Both the position numbers and the translations under genes were made by a program. Shown one piece after another: positions 1 through 11,000 of a DNA stretch of 64,000 bases (its first letter is position 1; the number at the start of each line of letters is the position of its first letter). The notes below the pieces were generated by a model. It saw only the letters and a program-made list of their open reading frames with translations. It made no database searches and was not told the origin of the DNA. The stretch is from NCBI GenBank assembly GCA_963576565.1, contig OY755045.1, positions 2,541,477 to 2,605,476 on the forward strand, given 5' to 3'. This stretch comes from Aspidapion aeneum (Eukaryota > Arthropoda > Insecta > Coleoptera > Brentidae).

Positions 1-342
1 TTACAATTTTTCCAACAAAAAAGTTGTGTCATAAATTTGGCTTGGCTGGAAAATGCTAAAATGTAAAGAAACTGTCCCATCTGTAACAGTTTGTCCCATT
101 CGGTAACATTATTTTTCGATGTTACAGAAATTGTCCTTGTGTTACAGATCGAGACATTGAATTTTTTCTTTGGAATAGTTGTATTTATATGCTGCCTAGA
201 TATTTTTGACCAGATTGTAATTTTGTTGTGTGCCATAAGTTGGGTGCTTTTTAATTTTTGTCCCTTCTGTAAGACAAATTTCTCTTGTGTAAAATTTGCA
301 AGTCCAGTGTTATTTTAAACCATTTTTTTTTTAATTTTAGCA
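1..342. other. AT-rich non-coding stretch
   Basis: No gene is recognised here. The stretch holds several degenerate copies of a motif mixing TGTCCC and GTAACA (about positions 70-150 and 240-300), which looks like old repeat sequence. The 75-aa reading frame in it is leucine/phenylalanine-rich and resembles no family. I looked on the minus strand for a 3' exon of the ARL13B-like gene, whose known part ends near 6369, and found none. Confidence 0.4.
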
Positions 343-975
343 AATCATATTACTTTTTGGCAACACACCATTTCCCCCTAATTCTACCCCGCTGAATCCG
401 AATATTCCTGTTGCCAACTCGATATATCGGCAGGGATGGAGAAAATCCCCCTCACACCCCCAAAAACCTGTTTTTTTTTTCAGTTTTATTCAATTTTCTC
501 GAAAACTACCCTTTTTCTCAAAAATTGCAAAGAACAATTTTTTGTGGAGAACAAAATTCCCTTTACAACGATGTATTGGTCGATTAGGTTAGGAAAATAA
601 AGTAGCTCTTCAGTGGCGTCCGTAAATTGGGATTATTTATAAAAAATATGTTTATTATAGGTTTTATAAAATTTTCACAAAAAACCACACTTCCACAAAG
701 AAAAATTGGGTCATATACTTTATTATAGGAAATTACATTTTCTTTTAAACGATATATTATAGTGTCACATTTAAGACTCCAGGGGCGTACTTGTATAAAT
801 AAATTTTGAAAAATAATCAAAATAAACAATTTCTGTATAACATTTTATGTTTTTTTAACAAAACTAAGCTTCTTAGTTAAAAAATTGATTTTTTACCCTA
901 TTTTATTCCACTGAACTTAGTTTTAAAAAAAAATTACATCACAAAAATGTTTTTTTTTTGTCATTTTTAAAAGTT

Positions 976-1390
976 ACCTGAGTTTACGGACGCCTCTGGA
1001 GAGTTCCCTATAATATGGACAATATTTTGTGATACACTGTTTGAAAGAAAATTTTATTGTCCACTGAAAAGTTAAGAATACATTTTGTCATAGGAAGCTT
1101 AGCTTTTAAGAAAATTCAATAAAACCTGTAAAAAAAATTGATTAGTTTGGTGATTTTAAATCATTACTTTAAATGAAGGACACCACTGGAGTGGTAAATA
1201 TGAAAAAACTTCCACTTTGTTATACATCGTTTGAAAGGACATTTTATTGTCTATGACGAAGTATAGAACACATTTTTTGACAAAGAGCTTGGTTTTTAAG
1301 AAAATTGAATAAAACGTATGAAAAACTAGTTTCTTTTTAATTATTTTTTTAAATCATCCTCATTTACGGACGTCGTTGGAGAGTTCTTAG
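976..1390 (+). repeat. Direct repeat, left copy (about 400 bp)
   Basis: Nearly identical to 5256-5640 in the same orientation, starting at TTTACGGACGCCTCTGGAGA. Both copies then diverge after GGAGAGTT. The two copies bracket the interior of the 6-kb complex, LTR-style, but no LTR-retroelement genes or primer-binding site could be identified, so duplication of a foldback arm is the simpler reading. Confidence 0.7.
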
Positions 1391-2085
1391 TTAAAAAAAT
1401 GTTTAACTTATTTTATTCCACTGACCTTAGTTTAAAAAAAATCACCAAAATGTCTTTTTTGGTCATTTTGTTACACACTTTTTGCTTGCGCAACCCTGTA
1501 TTTAAAAATTAATAATAATTAATTTATGGATCATTATTTAAAATTAAATCAATCACTTGGGCTATATTATAATTAAAAGACATGAAGATCGGTTTTCCAA
1601 CAGCATATAATTTTAAAAAAAATTAGTTGAATATATTTACAATTCAAGGACGTCGTATTTTTTTTTAATATCAAAATATAAAATAAAACTAAGATAAGCG
1701 CATTCACATTTTTAGATTTAAATTGATGTTATAAATCTAAATATAGAAATTTAAGGTACCTATAATTTGCATTTGTATAGTGGAGTACCTGCGGAGTGAT
1801 CACTCTCGAGTTTACAGTAAGAAAAATAATGAGCAAGAATAATTCACATGTAAGGTAGGTAATATTAAAAATTAAATTCAGCCATATTAAAAAAAGGAGT
1901 TCAGTCGTCTTTAAAAAAAAGTTCAGTCGTATTTAAAAAAAAAAAGGAGTTCAGTCATTATCGGACACAATAAGTTTTCACCTTGTTTTATTTTCTTTGA
2001 GGTCACCTGAGCCAACCACAGCTCCGAAACCAGATCAGCAGAAGCTCCATTTGGATTAAATCAGAATAGGTTTGAAACGTGACTT

Positions 2086-2262
2086 CGGACCATTACTTTG
2101 ACTCAGGATCGTACGAAGATTTGGACCCAGCTTTGGATCAGAATTTGGACCGGAATTTGGGATCTGATTCGGACCAGAATTTGGAACCAGCCTTGAATTT
2201 GGACCAGAATTTGAAATTCGGACCGGTGTTTGGAATTTAGACCGATGTTTGGAACCCTACAA
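2086..2262. repeat. Degenerate minisatellite with TTTGGACC(A/G)GAA core
   Basis: About ten imperfect units of 15-20 bp built around TTTGGACCAGAATTTGGA. Read on the minus strand they give a 67-aa frame with a repeating QILVQI pattern. I regard that frame as a by-product of the repeat, not a gene. Confidence 0.6.
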
Positions 2263-3840
2263 AAGTTCAACTTTTGTAGAAAACGAATTTTCAATAAATA
2301 AAGCATCTTCTGTTAGTTATTTATTTTGTTCTATTATTAAGAATAAAAATTAAGTTTTAATTAGTTCCTTTTTTTATTAATTTATAACAGAAATGGGAAA
2401 TAAAAATTTAGATGGTTGTTCTTATTATTTCTAGAAGAATTTTATTTTTTTTTGCTATTCAAAATGAAATTACCATTTCTTTTTATTTTAAGAAAATGCC
2501 AATTTTAATTTTAATTATATTAAGAAGTTTTATTTTAATTTAAGATTTTATGCAATTAAATTTTAAATTTATTTAATATTTAAATTAAGAAATTATGGAT
2601 TTTAATTTTAATTTTATTAAGAAACTACCAATTTTATTTAAATTTATGAATAAATGGCAATAATTTCGGTCTTAAAAATTACCAATCTTTGTAAAATCGT
2701 GCAGAAAATTATTAATTTGACGGAAAAATTGTCTATCAAACACGTGGTTATTAAGAAATTCCGCAATAATTTTCTTCTTTGTACTGGAAAATTACTATAA
2801 ATTACCGTAAATAAAATTATATTTAGCAAAAATCAATAATAAAAAGGCAAAATAAGATGCACTATTTAATAAAATATTAATTTACCTTTTGTGATGTTCA
2901 AGGGTCACAAGCTTCGTCTTTGCCGCAAAATGGCTGTCGGCACTACGACGTTCGTTTTAAGTCGAAAATCCTCTATACAGAGATATTGTGAAGAAAACAT
3001 ACCATCTACGGGTAACTACAAAATCTTCACAATGAAGGAATGAATTGGCAAGAATCCCCATCAAAACGGGTAAAAATAATTAATTAAAAATCACCATAAC
3101 AAAATTAAAACCAATCAAACGCTGTGACTTTTACGAACGCCGGACACAAGGTGAAAGTGGCCGCTTCGTTCTCCAGCAACTCTTAGCCGAGAAGGAGCTA
3201 TTGCGACTGCGCGGATGCGCACTCACTCAAAAATGACCAAACTAATCAAACATATCAGATCAGAAATAAATCATAGAATAATACTTCTGTCTTTATTTAA
3301 CCCACACGGAAAGAGACAACCTCATTCGGTGGAGTCCTTTTGGGAGAAGTCCACAAATCGGGAAAGCGAATCAACTGCATTGCAGATAATTACGTCAGTA
3401 ATGTCAACGTCCGAAGCGATGCTGTCACATGTCTAAAGCAAAAATCTTAATAGAAAATTTAAGAAGTTTTTATCACAATCATAAATCCAAAAATAATAAT
3501 AATCAATATTTTCTGGACTTGAGTACCACTAATAATAATTAATCAATTAATTACCGTAATTAGAACTAAAAATAAGAAAAATAATATACACCACTAATTT
3601 ACAAAAGTTAACTTTATTTACTCACACCCGAGAGAACAAGAAAATAAAGTAAGTACGGCAACGCTGGCATAGACGTCAAAATTTTTCGTCTAAAAATAAA
3701 TGGAATTACTGGAAAGCAGTAAACAAGAGAACATTCAAACGAAAAACAATATTTTATCAAGTGTAGTGATAAATAAAAATATAATAAAAGTAGCAAATCA
3801 TTAGTGCTTTATTCAAAGAAGATATTTGCCAAAGGAAAAT

Positions 3841-4810
3841 TTTCTATGAACAGAATAAATAGGAAAAATTACGCCTCCAAGGTAAGTAATGTTTTTGACA
3901 ACATCACAAAAATAATAGTAAAATAAAATAGGCCAAAAATCATATATCTTTTTCTATTTCGTAGGTATTGAACTAGGAGTAGACTGCTCATAGACCACTA
4001 GTTCCTAGAGTAGCGAAGAATTTCCATAGATTACTAAGGAATCGTTAGAAAAGAACTAAATAGTAGGCACTGCACTGATGTACAATGTGAGCTAGAAAAA
4101 TAGGAAAATAGGCCAGATAATTAACTAGGAGACTAGATGAACCAAGATGAACAACAAATAGGATGGAATCAATGTAATAATATCAAGTAAGTACAAAACA
4201 ATACAATATACAAGGTAATAAATTAATATATTCATAATGATCAACAACATCTATTATTTTAGGAATCCTAGACCAAACTAGATCATAGAAAAATCATAGA
4301 CATAACCAGGATGATGTACTACAGCCATGGAAACTACTTAGGATTACCAAAATGAGGTAGGTTTAAAAATAATAGTGACTTTATACTGATATAGCCATTA
4401 GCAATATCATATAACAAAGCATATTTTCTAGGTCTAATAGAAAATCATAGACAAGTGCTAGAAGGATACCAATAGTACCAAAACAATCACTAGAGATTCC
4501 TCCAATGGATTTTAGCAAGAAAGGTTAATTTTGATAAAGGAGTTATTCAGAAATAATGAAGTTATGAAATGATGTACCACCACGTGATCACCATATGAAA
4601 ACTATAATGTAAAAGGCAAGTTATATCTAATTTTCTATACAACTTTAACAATATTCTAATTTGTTCTTACTTTTAGAAGGAAGTAGAGCAACATACTCAA
4701 AAATTAGACAAAAAGGAGCGAAAATGGCAATGCAGAGATAGATTGAAAATTTACTGAAACACACAAATGAATCTACTAGATAAGTTAAGCTAAATATAGG
4801 ATAGGAGAGT
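3841..4810 (+). ncRNA. Candidate spliced, stop-rich non-coding transcript
   Basis: Four short GT-AG intron-like segments can be drawn: 3882-3964 (CCAAG/GTAAGT to TTCGTAG), 4187-4262 (TCAA/GTAAGT to ATTTTAG), 4357-4431 (AATGAG/GTAGGT to TTTTCTAG) and 4620-4676 (GGCAA/GTTATA to ACTTTTAG). They are 57-83 bp long, a common size for insect introns, and each has a pyrimidine-rich 3' end. The segments between them (about 93-222 nt) are closed by stops in all three plus frames. They are extremely rich in TAG: about 16 occurrences in the 222-nt segment 3965-4186. No protein family is recognisable. It could be a long non-coding RNA, a decayed gene or chance. Confidence is low because splice sites were judged by eye. 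Confidence 0.3.
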
Positions 4811-5255
4811 TGTAACTTGGTCTTAAAATTAAAATAAAGTTAAAACTTTATCTGTCTGTCTGTATTTGTTTTTAATTTAATCTTAGATATTTTAAGTACC
4901 AAATTGCTATAGAAAAGCCCATTAAAAATAAAAATCAAAATCAAAATATTTTCAAAGATTCACAGTGATGCTTTTAGCTACATAAAGCTGTAGTGTGCAA
5001 CAATGGGTTTTGCCCTAGCTCAGAGTTTCGAGAGTGTTGTCGGGGTCTACGAAAACATTAATTAGTAATTAAATCAAAGCTAAAAATAATTTGGACGCCA
5101 GGAAGAAACGGACCTTCCAATCCCTCGTTATAATGAGAACTTTATATAACTAAAACATCAAATCAATAATTAAATAAACAATTATTAATGCATTTTTCTG
5201 CCCAAAAATAAAAATAACGTAATGGCAAAATTAAGATGTTACAATTTTTAAACGT

Positions 5256-5640
5256 CAATTTACGGACGCCTCTGGAGAGTTACCTAGAATATAGACCATA
5301 TTTTGTGATACACTGTTTGAAAGAAAATTTTATTGTCCACTGAAAAGTTAAGAATACATTTTGTCATAGGAAGCTTAGCTTTTAAGAAAATTCAATAAAA
5401 CCTGTAAAAAAATTGATTAGTTTGGTGATTTTAAATCATTACTTTAAATGAAGGACACCACTGGAGTGGTAAATATGAAAAAACTTCCACTTTGTTATAC
5501 ATCGTTTGAAAGGAAATTTTATTGTCTATGACGAAGTATAGAACACATTTTTTGACAAAGAGCTTGGTTTTTAAGAAAATTGAATAAAATGTATGAAAAA
5601 CTTGTTTTTTTTTAATCACCCTCATTTACGGACGTCGTTG
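5256..5640 (+). repeat. Direct repeat, right copy (about 385 bp)
   Basis: Partner of the 976-1390 copy. It differs by scattered substitutions and short indels, for example around 5610 where the intervening T/A-rich segment is shorter. It continues into further modules of the same family to about 6180, where the sequence begins to match the reverse complement of 24900-25000. Confidence 0.7.
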
Positions 5641-6368
5641 GAGAGTTTGTTATAAGTCAAACCCCCCCAAGTTTCAAATTGTTGAAAAGATAAATTCACT
5701 ATCTACAATATAGTATGGTATATATTTTTTCATATTAGGCTTAGTTTCTGAGAAAATTAGATAAAACCTGAAACAAAAATGGTTTATTTCCGAGTTTATT
5801 TCCTGTTTTTTAAAAATTGATTTAATTTACGGATACCCCTAAAGTTTTAAATATAAAAACAATGTTATACACCATTTTAAAGAAAATTTTATTGACTATA
5901 ATAAAGTATAACACGTTTTCCTGTAGACATTAGTATTAAAAAAAATTGATTAAATCTTGGGAAAAACATGGGTATTTTTTTACCTTTTTTAAATTACTTT
6001 AATTAACGCTGGAGAGTTTGTTATCAGTCTAACCTTACTGAATTATATTTTCTTAAAAATGGAATTTTATTGTCTACAATAAAGTATATTATAAAAAAAA
6101 TTTCAGAAGCTTAGTTTTTAGGAAAATTTGAAAAAACCTCAAACTTTCAGATTTTCGGAAGGAAAAACTAATATTATAATATTTTTTAGTTATATAAATA
6201 TATATTTTGAATGTACACCTGTGTAAATTTGGGCTTTACAGCGGCAATTTAAAATTTGGCCGCCATGTCGCCCGCCATCTTGAATATCTCAGCACCTGTC
6301 AAATTCAGCGGGGTCAAAGTTTGCCAAAAAGTAATATAAAATGCTTTTAAAAAGTAGATTATCTTGCC

Positions 6369-7255
6369 TCAACTATAATACCAACCTGGTTCAATCTTAT
6401 TATAAAAAGACTCATTGGCAGCACAACTTTGCACTAAAGTGGGACAGCAATACTTGTTTGCCAACTTTTCAATTTCTAAATATTCAATCAAATCGATTTC
6501 GTCTAAGGCTAAGTCTTGATCCTGTTTATTGGCTAGTATGAGGAGGGGTTTGCCGGATATTTTTTCATTGCTGAGCATTTCTTCTAGAACTTCGTGGACT
6601 TCTTTGAACCTGCAAAAAATAGAATCTAGGTGAAATTAGGTTTGATTTGATGCCCCTATTTAACAGACAAGATTCCTATATTCCTACTTGTGTGTTTATA
6701 TGTTTGTATATACCTCAAATAATTTGTTTAAATTTCTAAAACACATTTTTTTAAAGTATGGACATATTAAGCTTTATAAGGATAGGTTTGTACCTTTCTA
6801 AATCAGTAGAGTCAATGACGAAAATCACCCCATGAACATCAGTAAAATACTTGTGCCATATACCCCTAATATTAGGGCTGCCACCCAAATCATACAACCT
6901 AAAATGACAAAGAAAATGTTTATTAAAATGCTTAAAGGAAGTTCTTAACTTTAACAAGTAATAACAGAAAAATATAAATATAATATTAATTTTTAGTTAC
7001 CTAACATCATAGTTCTCGTAATGCAAGTGTATCACATTAAAACCCATGGTAGGAACAGGGGAGTCAATTTTTTCACCAGCAAGACCTTGTGCTGTCACAC
7101 TTTTTCCAGCATTGTCCAGGCCCACTAGGAGTAGGGCAATGTTCTTTCTAAAAAAATTTAAAAAAAACTTGTTTTATGAGTTAACAAAATTTAGCTACCT
7201 AAACCAAAAATTAATTACCTTTTAGAGTTTCCCTGCTGACAGCAATAATTTCCCA
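6369..7255 (-). CDS. ARL13B: ARL13B-like ciliary ARF-family GTPase (3' end probably missing)
   Basis: Four exons on the minus strand: 7255-7218, 7147-7001, 6898-6794 and 6609 to about 6369, all in phase, giving 176 aa if read to the stop. The start is MGNYCC, a glycine plus two cysteines suited to acylation. The P-loop GLDNAGKS is at residues 22-29, the switch II motif is DLGGSPNIRGIW and the base-recognition motif is ANKQD. As known for ARL13B, the catalytic glutamine after DLGG is replaced (here by Ser). ARL13B proteins act in cilia, on the ciliary membrane, in Hedgehog signalling and trafficking. The family normally continues into a coiled-coil and proline-rich tail that is absent here. 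The last exon runs into a stop next to the repeat complex at 343-6337. A weak donor (CCAG/GTTGGT, about 6386) may lead to exons left of the window. Alternatively the gene is truncated. Confidence 0.8.
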
Positions 7256-7864
7256 TATTAAACTAACCAAAACCGGTTTTGTCATTCCAAAGTTTTCTTA
7301 AAAGTTTTGCAAGAAAACAATATTTTTCGCATATCTTTTAATTTTTGTTGTAAACAAACAAAAATCAGCTGACTTTTAAAGGGCATGATGTAAACAAAAC
7401 CACAGATCTATAGTTTGGTCAGCTGTGCCTTTAAACTACACATTCAAACACACCTGAACTAACAACCAACCATTAATTTTTATGGTAACCGCCCATACTT
7501 CTCTCTTGCTCCTTCTTAATGGGTTCAAAGGAGATAGAACATTTACAGAAGTCCTATCGATTCTTGTGACGTTGACAGAAATTTTAACCTTATTTTTATG
7601 AAGGGAGTGAAATTTTTTGTTCAAGTTTATTTTGAGATAAACAAGTTTGATTACTCACAATCTTGCTTTCCTATATAAAAAAGTACGTGATTCATTAGTG
7701 TGATCATCGGTGCGGCGAAAACACCCTGATTTTTTTATCTGCGCGAAATCGGCCAATTTTTTTGCATAATTCAGCCGCCATATTTACAAAGTTGACGTGG
7801 AAATTCTCAAACATAGAGCATCTTTTGTTTCTATCTTCCTAAATACGACAATAATCGGTAAATA

Positions 7865-7878
7865 ATTACCATAGCAAC
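7865..7878 (+). promoter_or_regulatory. X-box-like RFX site 1
   Basis: ATTACCATAGCAAC matches the RFX/DAF-19 X-box consensus GTHNYYATRRNAAC at every position except the first (A for G). It lies about 610 bp upstream of the ARL13B start codon, in the shared promoter. RFX factors drive ciliary genes, which fits the neighbour. Confidence 0.45.
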
Positions 7879-7991
7879 CTAGTGACACACACCCACATCT
7901 GTACACCTGTGACTAGGGATAGAGCTCCTTTTGACCAATCAGCAAACTGTAACATATCTTTTGGCTCTGTTGCACTAGAAACCACAGCATT

Positions 7992-8005
7992 ATTCCCATA
8001 GCAAC
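7992..8005 (+). promoter_or_regulatory. X-box-like RFX site 2
   Basis: ATTCCCATAGCAAC fits the same consensus with the same single mismatch at position 1. It repeats the CCATAGCAACCTAG core of site 1, 127 bp away. It sits only 55 bp before the CAP start codon, so it could also lie in the CAP 5' UTR. Confidence 0.45.
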
Positions 8006-8059
8006 CTAGCTGGTTTGCTAATCTAGACACAACTGACCAAAAACAAGTGAAGAATCATA

Positions 8060-11000
8060 ATGAGTGTTGCAGGCTATCAAGATATTGTCTCTGGACCTTT
8101 GAGTCAGTTTTTAACTGCTTCCTCCCAAATCGGTGGAGATGTAGCGGAAATGGGAAAATTGGTAAAAGAGGCATTTGATGCCCAGTTAAAGTTTATTCAG
8201 TTAGCAAGTGAGTCTGCCCAGCCACCTCAGAGTGATTTAATGAATCTGTTGAAGCCTACCAGTGAGAAGATAAGTGCCATTCAGTCTTATAGGTATGTAG
8301 GAAGTAAATTTTTGTACCCAATAAGTATATTCCTCATTAAAGATTTTTTCCAATAAATTTATTTTTGTTACACAGAGAGAAACATCGTTCCTCTCCCCAA
8401 TTTAACCACCTGTCAGCTGTCTCAGAGAGCATAGCTGCTTTAGGATGGGTAGCTGTTAGTCCCGCCCCTTCACCTTATGTCAAAGAGATGAATGATGCTG
8501 GCCAGTTTTACACAAATAGAGTTTTGAAAGATTGGAAAGAGAAGGTAGGCCAATATACATTGTGTGCAAAATCTACTTAACAAATAGGGATTTTCTTCAA
8601 TATTATGTTGATGAAAAATTCTTTCTGCAGATGTATGTGTGTTGCATAGTATACAGGGTAGAACACCAAACACATTTGACATAAAAGTAAAGTGTCCTTA
8701 TTTTAAATGGATAGAAACAGATGATCTGTCAAAGTTCTGGTTGATTTGATATAAAACAGTTAACAGGGCTTTAAAGCTTTTCTTTGTCTCGGTTTTAATA
8801 ATAAATTTATTCTTATTTCAGGACAAAAAACATGTAGACTGGGTCAATTCTTGGGTGCAGACCATCACTGAGCTTCAAGCCTTTGTAAAGCGATACCACA
8901 CCACTGGGTTGGTGTGGTCTGGCAAAGGAGCACCTAAATTTACACCCCCTCCACCACCTCCAGGATGCCCTCCACCACCACCACCTGTTGTAGATTTTGA
9001 TTTGGAGTCAGCAGGTAGTTTAGTTCTTTGTTAATTTTTTTTTATTTTTGCTTTTAAAAATGCTTTACTTTTTTTATTTTTACAAAAACTTTTTGGGTTT
9101 TTTTTTTACTGTCTCATATCTTTTTCAGCCATTTCTATTTAGAAACTTTTACAGCAGTATTTTTTAACCAACAAGCCCGGATCTGGGCATAAATCTAGGT
9201 GGAGGAAAAAAATATTTGTGCATTTATTTTTTTTCTAGGGGGTAAATTATCTGTTTAGCCCTTTTTTATTTACTTAAATATATTTTTTTCTAGGGGGGTA
9301 ATTACCATGTCACCCCCCTCAAATTGTTGATAAACTTTATGGTTTTTGAAATGTGAATTTTCAAATTTAGTCTTATGGGATTCCCTACATTAAAATTCCG
9401 CACCCTAACTCAGGGTGTGGTTTTTTCGCATTACTATGGCCCCACCAAGCGCAGATCTGGGTATAAATCTAGGGGGTGGGGGGTTATTGTTGATGAAGAA
9501 AATATTTTTGCATTTTTTTTTTCTAGGGGGGGGGTAATTATTCTGAAGCCCATTATTAAATGTTACCGCCCCCCCCTAAAATCCGCGCTTGTTAGCCAAT
9601 CAGAATTTGTTTTTTTGACATATCAATATAGCAATTTTTAGCTCACACATATACTATACTATAGTAGTGTGAGCTATGGTGATTCTAATTTTTTTGAGAA
9701 AAAAAAAGTTGCTCCGATTTCAAAATTTTTTATATATCTTTGCGTTTCAGATGATTTTGAAACTTTTTTGTTGCTCTGTCTGTCTGTATGTCTGTCTGTC
9801 TGTATGTCTGTCTGTAACGACCAACGCGCATAACTCAAAAACCGCTTGGCCGATTTTAATGAAATTTGGGACCTAGGTTGGGTCTTGGGTCGAGATGGTC
9901 CCATTAAAAAATGAACAAAATCCACCGAACACAAACCAAATAAAAGGGTGGCGGTAGATTTTAAAAATTAGAGTTTATGTGAAAATATGGCGTGTGTGAT
10001 ATCAAACGAAAGGTGATTGAGTCTGCAGTTAAACAAAATACATTTTAATTTATTTAAAAAAAAGGGTGGGGGTATATTTTAAAAATTAGAGTTTAAGTGA
10101 AAATATGGCGTGTGTAATATCAAACGAAAGGTAATTGAGTCCGGAATTTAACAAAATACATTTTTGTTCTTGTTTTTTTTAAAGGTGGGGGTAGATTTTA
10201 AAAATTTGAGTTTAAGTCAAAACATGGCTTGTGTGGTCTCAAACAAAAGGTAATTTGGTCTGGAGTTGAATAAAATATATTTCAGTTTTTAGTTATATTA
10301 GCTCACTCGTACACTATAACTATAGTACCTAGTGTGAGCTTAGGGGCCCCTATATTGGCAGAGTATTTCCTTGTTGGTACCCAACATCAAATTTAATCGA
10401 ACATTTTTTGACGTTCTAATGACAGAATAATGTTTTTGACAGTAAAATTAATAATAAAAAAGTTTTTCATATGGTTTTAACTTAGCTTAAGTTCTCATAC
10501 CTTTGAAAGTGTGAAGGAAGAATTATAATTGGATGGCTTGGTCCAGTTAATACCCTGAGAGTTTCTCGTTCTTGTATTGAGACACCACACACATGCATAC
10601 ATGGAAGTTTTTTAAAAATTTATGTATGGTCTTCAGTGGTTTAATGTAAAGAACATTTGCGTACAGTGCAAGAGATTCCGGGTTCGAGTCCCAACCGAAG
10701 ACAGAAAACTTTTTCTTATATTTCTTTAATTTCACTTGTTTATAGTTTTAGTTCCTTGCATTATTTGCAATTAGGTATTTGAAAATTAGCTAGACATACT
10801 GTATAACACACTGTACATTAACAGTCAGTTGTCCAGTAAGTAATAATAGGCTTTTTATAGGCGATGCAGGTCTGGATCGCTCCGCCCTCTTTGCAGAAAT
10901 AAACAAAGGTGCGGACATTACCAAAAGCTTAAAAAAGGTCACCTCCGAAATGCAGACTCACAAGAACACCACATTAAGACAAGGCCCCGCTCCGTTCAAG

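Larger units (their letters stand above)
343..6337. mobile_element. Foldback-like composite repeat complex, about 6 kb
   Basis: The two outer ends are inverted copies: TATTACTTTTTGGCAA near 350 reappears as its reverse complement near 6324-6338, followed inward on both sides by CCCCGCTGAAT. Inside, a module of roughly 190-200 bp recurs many times. It contains a 'TTTACGGACGCC...GGAGAGTT' block, an 'ATTTTATTGTC' block and an 'AAGCTTAGTTTTTAAGAAAATT' block. It lies in one orientation at 480-960 and in the other at 976-1400 and 5256-6180, as in foldback elements whose inverted termini consist of subrepeats. Related sequence occurs at 24898-26400. No transposase is visible. The interior (about 1500-5240) is non-coding and may itself be an insertion. 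Exact boundaries are uncertain. Confidence 0.5.
7256..8059. promoter_or_regulatory. Divergent promoter region between ARL13B and CAP
   Basis: An 804-bp intergenic segment that must hold both promoters. Visible candidate signals are a TATATAAAA box at 7673-7681 on the plus strand, a CCAAT box (GACCAATCAGC) at 7933-7943, and two X-box-like motifs listed separately. The TATA box would place a CAP transcription start near 7700 and a 5' UTR of about 360 nt. No transposon was recognised here, unlike most of the window. Start sites are inferred, not observed. Confidence 0.45.

Noticed and set aside
976..5640. LTR retrotransposon with 400-bp LTRs
   Set aside because: Direct repeats are present, but they are modules of a larger inverted family, and no gag/pol, primer-binding site or polypurine tract was identified.
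9674..9934. 86-aa minus frame in the DINE-like element
   Set aside because: Lies across the microsatellite and core; equivalent frames in other copies are broken at different places.
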